From NCBI GenBank assembly GCA_900553065.1, contig USBZ01000033.1:1-19838 (forward strand): a stretch of 19,838 nucleotides of DNA, given 5' to 3'. Source of the stretch: an uncultured Desulfovibrio sp. Lineage in GTDB: Bacteria > Desulfobacterota > Desulfovibrionia > Desulfovibrionales > Desulfovibrionaceae. Of the stretch, positions 7,352 through 15,083 are shown in pieces. Each line of letters opens with the position of its first letter. Position 1 is the stretch's first letter. The position numbers and the translations under genes are program-made. Below the pieces are notes generated by a model. It searched no databases. It saw only the letters and a program-made list of their open reading frames with translations, and was not told the origin of the DNA.

Positions 7352-7615
7352 ATAAAAAATGATGTCGGGTGTTCATGACGTGGCGCATATATTCATGCGC
7401 TGCCGGCAAAAATCCGCCCCGTTTTCTCAACATCCGTACAAAAACGTCCGACGCCTTCCGAAGCCCGCCGATGCTTTCTCGCTTCAGGCATATTCATCGC
7501 GAAGACATCACATACGTTCAATAAGATTCTTCGTAGAAATCCGCTCCTTCCTATTTTGACGCAACGCATCATCAAACAACGTCAACGTATTCATAAAAAT
7601 TAAAACCATTATATA

Positions 7616-10072
7616 TTATTTTACAAGATCAAGTTTCTTTATCCAATTAAACGCCGTATGATCTGAAATTCCCAGAGCCTGCGCGACGCCGTTTTTTCCT
7701 GTCACCTTTCCTTTTTTCTGCCTGTAAACAAAAGTAAAATACCTTGCCTCCATTTCCGCAAGGGGAATAATTTCATCTTTATGCAGAAAATCGAATCCGG
7801 TCGACTCCGTCTCCGAGAGCCGGCTCCGCGACGTTTCTGAAGGAAAATCCCGCGCATAGACGGCACTGGTAGCCTTTGCACGCTGAAAGTCTCCCAGAAT
7901 AGCCAGCCGTTCCATAAAATGCATCAGTTCCCTGACATTACCCGGCCACGGCATGGCCAGAAGCTCCTCTGCCTCGCGGTCGGAAAGGACATATCTTTTT
8001 TTCCCGTACTGCTGGCAGTACTGTTCCAAAAAAATATCGGCAAGAAAAAGGATATCCCCCCTTCTTTTTCTCAGAGGCGGAATAAACAGGGATATGGTGT
8101 TGAGGCGGAAATACAGATCGGCCCTCAGCTTCCCTTCAGCAACAGCCTTCTCAAGATTGGAATTCGTTGCCGCGATAACTCTGAAACGCGAATGAATCTG
8201 TTTGAGACCGCCTACATGGCGGAACGCTCTTTCCTGAAGTATGCGCAGAAGCTTCACCTGAATATCCATAGGGACATCCGCAATCTCATCAAGAAAAAGC
8301 GTGCCGTTATCGGCCAGCTCGAACAGTCCCTTCTTCGGAGCTCCCGCTCCGGTGAAGCTTCCCTTTTCATAGCCCAGGCATTCACTTTCAAACAGTGATG
8401 AGGGAATGGATGCGAGGTTGACGGGAATGAACTCCCCGCTTCTCCCGCTCTGATCATGAATTCTTCGTGCCAGCCTCTCCTTACCCACGCCGCTTTCTCC
8501 AATAAGAAGCACGGAAGCATCCGTAGGAGCAATCAGATCGATATTTTTTATAAGCTCCTTCATTTCAGGGCTTCGAAAGAACACCGCTCCCTCTCCGGGC
8601 TGCGCCATATACACGGGAGAACGGAGAAGCGTATGGGAATGCGTCTGCTGCTTGCGCTGGTGATTGCTGATTTCAGAAAGAATCTGGCTGGCAAGCAGCT
8701 CGTACATGTTCTCATCCAGAATCTGCAGAATGGCTTTGCCGAAGTATCCCGAAATGGAAAGAATAAACACTTCTCTGTCGTCGGACAGAATTTTGATGAT
8801 GATCCTCGACATATTCTTCCCCCCGTCGGAAAACCCCGCAATGCGATAGGATTCTCCGTCGGAAAGACCGTCCTCGGCGCTCGCTTCGTACTCATCGCTG
8901 TCGGAAGCGGCGATGCATTCCCTCTTCTTTTCCTTTTCATGTACGATATGCCCGTGAAGAGCGCCGAAGGCCGTCATGAAGGCGGAAAGAATACCGCTGA
9001 AGAACAGCGGAGCGCTTTTGACCAGCTGCCGGCAGTTCAGTTCCAAAATGGCCTGAAAGAGGAGAAAATAAGGAAAGCAGGGAGTGGTGGTGGAAGACGC
9101 GGAACGAGACGGCAACGGCATGTCTTCCGGCCAGAGAGGAGGAAAAAGCACCAAAATTATTTCGGAGGCCTTCTTTTCAAAGGGCTCGGCATCAATCTGG
9201 CGCTCCGCTCTTCTCATGACGCGTGCCATAGCCAGACAGGTTCTTGCCGTTTCCAGAGGCGCAAGATTCCCCTGAAGAATGTTCAAGCTGTGCTGGAGGC
9301 AGGAAATAATGCCCGCGTTGTCGCTTTCTGAAGAAACCGACATCCTGTTTGCCGATATTCGAAGAAAAATACCCCGCACGACCGTATTGGGCGCGCTTCT
9401 GGCGCGCCTGAACTCATCGGCCCATTCCTGTTCCGAAAAAAGGGGAAAACCCTGCTCTTCCAGCCGGAACAACAATTCCGGAAGGAACGGATACCGGAGA
9501 AAATCCTCGGGAGTAATGGACAGCGCGGCAAGAGTTCTGGCAGCAAGGGCCCCTTCCTTTGACAGAAAGCAGGCAAGAGCAAGAAGCGGACTGGGAGGAT
9601 ACGCCTTAAGACTTTCCACCGGAAGACTTCTTTTCCATCCGTCACAATACAGTGAGGCTATTTCCTCAAGAGGAAAATTGGACGGCACGCTCACGGAAGA
9701 AGCAATGTCGCGGGCGAGAGAATATTGACAGGTCATCATGGCCCCTATGAAGGCATTTTCCAAAATGACGCAGTCCCCCGGCATTTTTTGCGAATCCGCA
9801 AGCGTGCCAAGACGCCAGATATTTATGGCGTTGAAATATTTTCCGGTGAAAATGTAAAAAACACTGAGAAAGGATGCCGAAAGGAAATGAATGGACGGAT
9901 CGTGGAAATTTCTGAGCTGCCAGTAGCTTTCCTCACAGACGTGGAGATCGAACGTTTTGCCTTTCGCGTATTCCAGGGAAATTTTAATACACTGTATGGC
10001 AAAATGAAGAAAGGAGTATGCCTTATCATTACCTATGGCAAAAGCCATGCCCTTCGCCTTGTAAAGAAGCAC
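7616..10072 (-). CDS. Sigma-54-dependent transcriptional activator with large helical sensor region (818 aa or longer)
   Basis: Enhancer-binding protein that opens sigma-54 RNA polymerase promoters by ATP hydrolysis. The AAA+ domain spans about 490-730, with Walker A GESGVGKE (525-532), the sigma-54-contacting loop GSFTGA (571-576, Ser in place of the common Ala), Walker B TLFLDE (591-596), the arginine-finger region LRADLYFRL and sensor II WPGNVREL. A short Fis-type helix-turn-helix closes the protein (about 794-815). Residues 1-330 are helical and TPR-like, and 335-470 may be a GAF-like sensor; both are inferred, and no receiver domain is present. The GTG at 10072 is the first canonical start, but the same frame stays open to a TAA at 10175-10177 and reads like real protein (VNGISPQLLFYGETRALQ). 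The true N-terminus may therefore be upstream and use a rare start, or be frameshifted. No sigma-54 (GG-N10-GC) promoter for neighbouring genes was evident by eye. Confidence 0.85.
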   Translation of the reverse strand: MLLYKAKGMAFAIGNDKAYSFLHFAIQCIKISLEYAKGKTFDLHVCEESYWQLRNFHDPSIHFLSASFLSVFYIFTGKYFNAINIWRLGTLADSQKMPGDCVILENAFIGAMMTCQYSLARDIASSVSVPSNFPLEEIASLYCDGWKRSLPVESLKAYPPSPLLALACFLSKEGALAARTLAALSITPEDFLRYPFLPELLFRLEEQGFPLFSEQEWADEFRRARSAPNTVVRGIFLRISANRMSVSSESDNAGIISCLQHSLNILQGNLAPLETARTCLAMARVMRRAERQIDAEPFEKKASEIILVLFPPLWPEDMPLPSRSASSTTTPCFPYFLLFQAILELNCRQLVKSAPLFFSGILSAFMTAFGALHGHIVHEKEKKRECIAASDSDEYEASAEDGLSDGESYRIAGFSDGGKNMSRIIIKILSDDREVFILSISGYFGKAILQILDENMYELLASQILSEISNHQRKQQTHSHTLLRSPVYMAQPGEGAVFFRSPEMKELIKNIDLIAPTDASVLLIGESGVGKERLARRIHDQSGRSGEFIPVNLASIPSSLFESECLGYEKGSFTGAGAPKKGLFELADNGTLFLDEIADVPMDIQVKLLRILQERAFRHVGGLKQIHSRFRVIAATNSNLEKAVAEGKLRADLYFRLNTISLFIPPLRKRRGDILFLADIFLEQYCQQYGKKRYVLSDREAEELLAMPWPGNVRELMHFMERLAILGDFQRAKATSAVYARDFPSETSRSRLSETESTGFDFLHKDEIIPLAEMEARYFTFVYRQKKGKVTGKNGVAQALGISDHTAFNWIKKLDLVK

Positions 10073-10187
10073 CTGAAGCGCTCTTGTTTCTCCATAAAAA
10101 AGCAGCTGCGGAGAAATGCCGTTTACAAAGGAAACAAAACGAACGCAACCGACTATTTCCTTTACGGGGAAAGATTAAATCCCAAAG

Positions 10188-10213
10188 TTGATATTTTTAT
10201 TTAAATATATCAA
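10188..10213. promoter_or_regulatory. A+T-rich inverted repeat upstream of the sigma-54 regulator
   Basis: TTGATAT (10188-10194) is an inverted match to ATATCAA (10207-10213) across a 12-base A+T spacer, in the most A+T-rich stretch between the regulator and the IS remnant. The position fits an operator or promoter region for the minus-strand regulator, but A+T-rich dyads are common by chance. Confidence 0.25.
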
Positions 10214-10250
10214 TATGTTATCATAATAATACAAAGAACTCTTCTCTTAT

Positions 10251-10270
10251 GTCCGCACCTTTGTCCGCAC
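10251..10270. repeat. Tandem GTCCGCAC direct repeat
   Basis: The 8-mer GTCCGCAC occurs at 10251-10258 and again at 10263-10270, separated by CTTT (12-base period). It stands out as GC-rich in an A+T-rich intergenic region, about 180 bases upstream of the regulator GTG. It could be a regulator-binding site or a remnant of the adjacent insertion sequence. Confidence 0.35.
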
Positions 10271-10317
10271 AATGTAAATAGAAAGATAACGACAAAACAT
10301 GAACAGCCTCAGGCTAC

Positions 10318-10437
10318 TCAGACCATCTTTTTTATAGCCTGACCATCAAGGATTGGCAAGTTGAAAGCATAGCCTGTCTTCAGACAGATTTCGTCCGTCA
10401 GGCTGAGACGATAGGTAGAGTTTTCGGCAGGCTGCAA
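10318..10437 (-). pseudogene. Fragment: C-terminal 39 codons of an unidentified gene
   Basis: In a frame different from the adjoining transposase remnant, the 40 codons from TTG at 10437 to TGA at 10318 read AENSTYRLSLTDEI, CLKTGYAFNLPILDG and QAIKKMV. This is well-formed protein-like sequence with no start signal. It abuts the point at which similarity to IS5 transposases ends (about 10430-10445), so it looks like the tail of another gene fused to a broken insertion sequence. I do not recognise the parent protein. It may be chance. Confidence 0.35.
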
Positions 10438-10836
10438 TAGACTTACCGAGAGCATCCGCCACCGCATAAATTTTGGAAGTCAAGCCGCCACGACTTCGGC
10501 CGAGAGCCTGATTGTGTCCAGAGGTATGTCAGCCCCGGCACTATGTTTATGAGCATGAACGTATGTCCCATCAATCATGATGTGGTTCATGTCAGCCTGT
10601 AAGGTAAGAAGCTCAAGGACAGCAGTCAGATATCCTCTTTTCTGCCAACGCCTGAAACGAGAATATACAGTTTTCCACGAACCATATTTCTCCGGCAAAG
10701 CTCGCCATGTAGATCCGGTTCGCAGCATCCAATGTACAGCATTGAGAAAGTTTTTGACGTCACCAGTCGGTCGTCCTCCACGAGGAGAACCTTCTGTCGG
10801 CAGTATAGGCTCAAGTCTGAGCCAGAGGTCTTGCAA
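10346..10836 (-). pseudogene. Truncated, frameshifted IS5-family transposase
   Basis: The first frame (10480-10836, nominal TTG start) carries the IS5-family N-terminal DNA-binding part (DLWLRLEPILP, GDVKNFLNAVHWMLRTGSTWRALPE, YSRFRRWQKRG) and the first catalytic Asp in MIDGTYVHAHKHSAGA. Coding character extends upstream to about 10890 (KNYPSDRL). A second frame, shifted by one base, continues with GHNQALGRSRGGLTSKIYAVADALGK, the usual segment after the frameshift point in IS5/IS427-group elements. It stops at 10346 and leaves IS homology at about 10440. The second Asp and the Glu of the DDE triad are missing, so it cannot be active. Confidence 0.85.
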
Positions 10837-10890
10837 TCTATCTGATGGGTAGTTTTTTGTTTCAGTTGCTTCCTCTCTTTCAACTGCTTG
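10430..10890 (-). mobile_element. IS5-family insertion sequence remnant
   Basis: Limits are estimated from transposase similarity: the upstream end is just beyond the dcyD terminator and the distal end is where IS5-like protein sequence stops. I could not find matching terminal inverted repeats or a target duplication, which agrees with deletion of the distal half. It separates the sigma-54 regulator from the catabolic operon. Confidence 0.6.
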
Positions 10891-10895
10891 GAGGT

Positions 10896-10935
10896 TAAAA
10901 AAAGCCCCGATATCATCTCGATACCGGGGAGCTTT
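10896..10935 (-). terminator. Terminator of the eight-gene operon
   Basis: On the minus strand AGCTCCCCGGTATC (10933-10920) pairs with GATATCGGGGCT (10914-10903), with a two-base bulge and one G-U pair, a 5-base loop and then seven T's. It starts about 20 bases after the dcyD stop codon and is the only strong terminator I see after the operon promoter. Confidence 0.8.
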
Positions 10936-10953
10936 GGTAAAAATTTTACTAAA

Positions 10954-11955
10954 CTACTTCATGAAAGTGGGCAGGTAGGCATACAGCGCCGGGGAACCGC
11001 CGGTGTGCAGGAAGAGCACGTTGGAACCTTCGGCGAAGTGGCCCTTGCGCACGAGGTCAATGAGACCGGCCATGGCCTTGCCGCTGTACACGGGGTCAAG
11101 CAGGATGGCTTCCGTCTGGGCAACCATCTTCACGGCTTCGACCATGCCGGGGTTGGGTCTGGAATAACCGGGCTGATAGTAGTCGCCGTAGCAGACGACC
11201 TTTTCCATCGGAAGCTGCACGCCGGCACCGATGTAGTCGAGAGTTTCCTGAGCGAGCTTATGCACGATGCCCTGCTGCACGTCGCCGGGGCGGCTCACGT
11301 CGATGCCGGACATGGGGATATCCATGTTGTTGCCGTAGAATCCGGCAATCATGCCCGCATGGGTACCGGCGCTGCCGCTGGGAACGACGACATGGTCGAA
11401 GTTCAGGCCCATTTCGAACATCTGCTGCATGATTTCCTGGGCGCAGGAAACGTAGCCGAGGGCACCGATCTTGTTGGAGGCGCCGCCGGGCACGATGTAG
11501 GGCTTCTTGCCTTCAGCGCGGAGCTTTTCGGCCACCTTTTCCATTTCCTCCATCATGGGAGATCCGCCGGGCACGACGGTGATGCTCTTCACGCCGAGCA
11601 GATGATAGAGGAAGTTGTTGCCGGAAGCTTCGGGGTTGTAGCTGCCAGGCACGCGTTCTTCGAGCACCAGATGGCAGTCGAGTCCTTCATGCACGGCCCA
11701 GGCGAGAGTCAGACGGCAGTGGTTGGACTGCACGGCGCCGCAGGTGATGATGGTATCGGCACCCTGAGCCAGAGCGTCGGCAATGGAGAAGTCCAGCTTA
11801 CGGGTCTTGTTGCCGCCGGCGCAGCCGGGAAGCAGGTCGTCACGCTTCATGTAGATGTTCACCTTGCCGCCAAGAGCCTTGGAGAAATTGGCAAGATATT
11901 CGATGGGGGTGGCTTCCTTCACATAACCGCGACGAGGGAACTTTGCGAGATTCAT
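10954..11955 (-). CDS. dcyD: D-cysteine desulfhydrase-family PLP lyase (333 aa)
   Basis: Known members cleave D-cysteine to pyruvate, ammonia and sulfide. The same family includes L-cysteate sulfo-lyase (CuyA; pyruvate, ammonia, sulfite) and ACC deaminase. Visible are AGGNKTRKL with the Schiff-base Lys50, QSNH (76-79) at the substrate carboxylate, the PLP-phosphate loop SGSAGTHAG (193-201), the Tyr in PGY (264) and DPVY (290), and HTGGSPALYAY near the C-terminus. It is full-length with AAAGGAG 8 bases before the ATG. It is the last gene of the operon, 20 bp after the racemase, which could supply the D-isomer. It is clearly more GC-rich than the promoter-proximal genes. Overall it reads closest to bacterial D-cysteine desulfhydrases, but the substrate within the family cannot be fixed from sequence by eye. 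Confidence 0.88.
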   Translation of the reverse strand: MNLAKFPRRGYVKEATPIEYLANFSKALGGKVNIYMKRDDLLPGCAGGNKTRKLDFSIADALAQGADTIITCGAVQSNHCRLTLAWAVHEGLDCHLVLEERVPGSYNPEASGNNFLYHLLGVKSITVVPGGSPMMEEMEKVAEKLRAEGKKPYIVPGGASNKIGALGYVSCAQEIMQQMFEMGLNFDHVVVPSGSAGTHAGMIAGFYGNNMDIPMSGIDVSRPGDVQQGIVHKLAQETLDYIGAGVQLPMEKVVCYGDYYQPGYSRPNPGMVEAVKMVAQTEAILLDPVYSGKAMAGLIDLVRKGHFAEGSNVLFLHTGGSPALYAYLPTFMK

Positions 11956-11975
11956 GGTAAACTCCTTTTACTCTC

Positions 11976-12773
11976 TCAGTTCATGCTATTTTTCAGTCTT
12001 TCCGGGCAACTGGTCCGGATCAGTTCCCGTGCGAGCACGCTGGTGGCGTCCACGACCGGGACTTCCAAAATGGAGGTTTCCGTGACGGCAACGGGAATTT
12101 CCGTGCAGCCAAGGAGAATAACCGATACCCGCTTTTTTTCAACAAGACCGCGAGCGGTGTCGAGAAGAATCCGGCGGGCCTTCGGAGAAACAGGATCGGA
12201 AAAGGCCTTAACCCCGAACTCCGGATCGCTGATGGCGCGCTGAACGAGAGCGCACTCATCGTCATCGGGGAGCACAGGCTCAAGTCCGGCCTTCTCGAGA
12301 GCATCCTGGTACAGCCGTGTCTGCAATGTGGCCACCGTGCCCATGAGGCCTATGCGGCCGCCGTTCGGACACAGCGTTTTCACATGTCGTACAGCGCTTT
12401 CGATGATGGATACGAAGGTCACATCGTCAGCAGCGCTGCGCAGGCGTTCCAGTGCCACATTGAGAATGCGGGGACTATGTGCCGTGTTGCAGGGCATGCC
12501 GATGACTTTTGCTCCGTTCCGGGCAAGCTGCACCATGATGCTCCCGATATCTTCGCCGGGATTCTCCTTCGTCTGCCCCAGAAGATAGGCGGGACGTTCC
12601 GGTATCCATCCCGGGAATGAGTGGAGCATGATCGGCAGATGTTCCTGATCAGTGCTTGCCTTCGTCCAGCGGAATATTTTTCTGAGGAGGTCATACCCTG
12701 CATACGGGCCGAGACCGCCGACGATGCCTATGGGCAATGGTGTCGGTTCATGATGAGCAACACGCTGAATCAC
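11976..12773 (-). CDS. Aspartate/glutamate racemase-family enzyme (265 aa)
   Basis: PLP-independent amino-acid racemase fold. Both catalytic cysteines are present: Cys95 in MPCNTAH and Cys223 in LLGCTEIP, and the N-terminal IGIVGGLGPYAG motif is typical of aspartate racemases and YgeA-like broad-specificity enzymes. The length is normal. The start is a GTG at 12773 with GAGGAA 6 bases upstream. It lies between an acidic-substrate symporter and a D-cysteine desulfhydrase-family lyase, so a role in interconverting L- and D-aspartate, -cysteate or -cysteine before cleavage is inferred. Both Cys make a racemase more likely than an arylmalonate-decarboxylase-type relative with one Cys. Confidence 0.85.
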   Translation of the reverse strand: MIQRVAHHEPTPLPIGIVGGLGPYAGYDLLRKIFRWTKASTDQEHLPIMLHSFPGWIPERPAYLLGQTKENPGEDIGSIMVQLARNGAKVIGMPCNTAHSPRILNVALERLRSAADDVTFVSIIESAVRHVKTLCPNGGRIGLMGTVATLQTRLYQDALEKAGLEPVLPDDDECALVQRAISDPEFGVKAFSDPVSPKARRILLDTARGLVEKKRVSVILLGCTEIPVAVTETSILEVPVVDATSVLARELIRTSCPERLKNSMN

Positions 12774-12798
12774 AATGTCTTCCTCAATGCCGTAAAGC

Positions 12799-14016
12799 TT
12801 ATGCTACGTTTTTGAATGTTTCCTTGTTCAGCAGATGAGAGCTGGACGCGACTGCCACAGCGGCGACTACGTCGCAGAAAACGTTCATGGGAGTACGGAT
12901 CATATCGGAGAAACGATCGATGCCGGCCAGTACGGCAATACCTTCAAGCGGAATACCCACAGTAGGGAATACCACGGCAAGCGCCACAAGAGCACCGCCA
13001 GGCATGCCGGTCGTGCCGAGGGTAGCCAGAGTGGACATAACCACGACACGGAACTGAGTGGAGAACGACGCGTCAATGTTGAAGAACTGGAACATGGTGA
13101 TGCAGGAAACAGCCAGATACAGAGCGAGACCGGCGCTGCTCAGAGTCATGCCAAGAGGTAGAACCAGACGGGTCACACTGGGGTCCACACCATAGCGTTT
13201 TTCACAGTCTTCCATTTCCACGGCAAGGGCTACTGCACCGGAGGTTGTGGTGAAAGCGACCATACCCATGCGGTAGAGCTTACGGGTAAATGTAATGGGA
13301 GAAATTCGAGCATATGCGCATACCACCAGAAGCATGCCCAAATAGGTAAGTACCGCGGCAATGAAAAGGGCGAGCAGGAACTTGGCCAGAGGGATGACCA
13401 CGGCAACGCCGACAACGCCGGTAACCCAGCCGAGCAGTGCAAAAATACCGATGGGAGCAACCTTAAGGATGATATGCATCATTCCGAGGACAATGGCGTT
13501 GACGCTGCGGACCATCTCAAGTACACGACCGCCCTCCGCCGTGTGGTTGGCAAAGCTGAGAGCAACACCAAAAATCATGGAAAAGGCAATGACCTGTACG
13601 GTGGATCCCTTGGCCATGCTATCCACAATATTTTTGGGGAAGAAATCGGTGAAAATGGCACCCCAGCTCATGACCTTGGCTCCGCCCTTGTATTCCATAC
13701 CAGCGATAGAGGGCATCCCGACGCCAGGCTGGATGATGTTCACCATCAGCAGACCGCAGAGGGCGGCCAGAACAGTTGTAAGAAAGAAGACGAAAAGAGT
13801 CTTTCCGCCGAGAGCTCCCAGCTCGTGTCCCTTCAAGGATCCCACAGCTTCAATGACTGCACCAGAGATCATGACGACGATGGACATCTGAATAAGTCGA
13901 AGGAAAATATCACCAAGAAACTTGATTTCGCCCATGACAGGGCCAAGGAGAATTCCACCGGCGAAACCGGCAATCATGCCTATAACTATCCATGTCGTAT
14001 CACTAAATTTTTTCAT
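12799..14016 (-). CDS. Dicarboxylate/amino acid:cation symporter, DAACS/SDF family (405 aa)
   Basis: Inner-membrane secondary transporter of the glutamate transporter (GltPh/DctA) fold: about eight helices and two re-entrant hairpins. The tip of hairpin 1 is TTTSGA (256-261). The usual NMDGT sodium motif in TM7 is changed to LSSAG (292-296), yet TM8 keeps Asp367, Asp371, Arg374, Asn378 and Asp382 (DRFSDMIRTPMNVFCD). In characterised homologues the Arg binds the acidic side chain of aspartate, glutamate or dicarboxylates, so an acidic substrate is likely, while ion coupling may differ. It is followed after 25 bp by the racemase gene. The ribosome site (GGGTGA) is modest. Confidence 0.88.
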   Translation of the reverse strand: MKKFSDTTWIVIGMIAGFAGGILLGPVMGEIKFLGDIFLRLIQMSIVVMISGAVIEAVGSLKGHELGALGGKTLFVFFLTTVLAALCGLLMVNIIQPGVGMPSIAGMEYKGGAKVMSWGAIFTDFFPKNIVDSMAKGSTVQVIAFSMIFGVALSFANHTAEGGRVLEMVRSVNAIVLGMMHIILKVAPIGIFALLGWVTGVVGVAVVIPLAKFLLALFIAAVLTYLGMLLVVCAYARISPITFTRKLYRMGMVAFTTTSGAVALAVEMEDCEKRYGVDPSVTRLVLPLGMTLSSAGLALYLAVSCITMFQFFNIDASFSTQFRVVVMSTLATLGTTGMPGGALVALAVVFPTVGIPLEGIAVLAGIDRFSDMIRTPMNVFCDVVAAVAVASSSHLLNKETFKNVA

Positions 14017-14096
14017 ACATCACCCGTTACAATTGGTTTAGGCGCGTTTGACCAAAAACTTATCCGAGAGTCCCCATTGCTTACTTGAGCAGGCCT

Positions 14097-15038
14097 TTAT
14101 TTGCCGATGGCGTCTTTCAATGCTTCACCGTAGGACACGAACTCCTTTTCATAAAACTTCTGGGCTTCATCAGGTTCCATCCACCAGACATTCATGCTTA
14201 GGCGATGAATGGCGTCCGCATATTCCTTGCTGTTCACGACTTCACGCATGGTGTCCACAAGAATTTTCAGAATATCGGTTGGGATGCCCTTCGGGGCGAT
14301 GCAGGCCTGCCACATAATGAAGTTCTTGTTCAAACCGATATCGGCGGAGTTTGGCATAGGCAGATTATCCACTTTCTTATCGGAAAACTGAATCAGGCCA
14401 TATACGTCGTACTGAGATAGAGCCACAGGCATATCGGCATGGAACTGCAGGCGATCTGCGGCGATTTCCTTCATAATTTCAGGTGTGGAGCGATAAGGGA
14501 CGTAGCGGAATTGCAGACCATAATGCTTGGCCAGAGCAATCACGGGAACATGGCTCATGTTGCCCACGCCGGAAATGCCGACACGATACTTACCAGGAGC
14601 TTTTTTTACTATCTCCACCATTTCTTCCAGATTTTTCCATGAAGCCTTTTTACTGGTCATAAGAACGACCGGCTGCTGTGTGGCCATGCCAATGAACTGG
14701 AAGCTGTCCACGCCATAGGGCAGTTTTTTCATATGAGGTTGGAGACAGAGCGCGCCTGTAGGATCAAAGCCAATAGTGTAACCGTCAGGCTTTGCCTGGG
14801 CAATTTGAGTAGTACCTTGAGTACCGCCAGCGCCGACCACATTTTGAATGACAATGGGCTGTCCCAGTTTCTTTTCCATAAGGCCGGCAAGTACGCGGGC
14901 AGGAAGATCATTGGAGCCACCTGCCCCAAAGGGCACGATCATAGTGATGGGACGTTCGGGATATGCGGCAAATGCGGAGCCGGTAACCATCAGAACGCAG
15001 GCCAGAGTCAGTCCCATTTTTTTGAAAATTTTGTTCAT
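14097..15038 (-). CDS. tctC: TctC-type periplasmic binding protein of a tripartite tricarboxylate transporter (313 aa)
   Basis: Extracytoplasmic solute-binding protein (Bug family) that delivers a carboxylated substrate to TctAB. It has a Sec signal peptide with KK and a hydrophobic core, predicted cleavage after AFA (residue 24), then YPERPITMIVPFGAGG, the usual first motif, and GGTQGTTQIAQAKPDGYTIG. I moved the start to the ATG at 15038 because AGGAG lies 5 bases before it; a GTG two codons upstream would overlap that site. Bug proteins bind citrate, aspartate, glutamate, nicotinate and many other acids, so the ligand is unknown. It follows tctA by 45 bp. Confidence 0.92.
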   Translation of the reverse strand: MNKIFKKMGLTLACVLMVTGSAFAAYPERPITMIVPFGAGGSNDLPARVLAGLMEKKLGQPIVIQNVVGAGGTQGTTQIAQAKPDGYTIGFDPTGALCLQPHMKKLPYGVDSFQFIGMATQQPVVLMTSKKASWKNLEEMVEIVKKAPGKYRVGISGVGNMSHVPVIALAKHYGLQFRYVPYRSTPEIMKEIAADRLQFHADMPVALSQYDVYGLIQFSDKKVDNLPMPNSADIGLNKNFIMWQACIAPKGIPTDILKILVDTMREVVNSKEYADAIHRLSMNVWWMEPDEAQKFYEKEFVSYGEALKDAIGK

Positions 15039-15083
15039 CGACACTCCTTTGCAAAGCTTATGGGAATCACTCCCTATTTGGGG

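Noticed and set aside
7359..7575. Short frames on both strands between the tRNA terminator and the sigma-54 gene
   Set aside because: 60-66 codons with no ribosome site or recognisable sequence. They overlap each other and begin in terminator-adjacent or A+T-rich DNA.
10430..10890. An intact, mobile IS5 element
   Set aside because: Two of three catalytic acidic residues are missing, the frames are disrupted, and no terminal inverted repeats were found.
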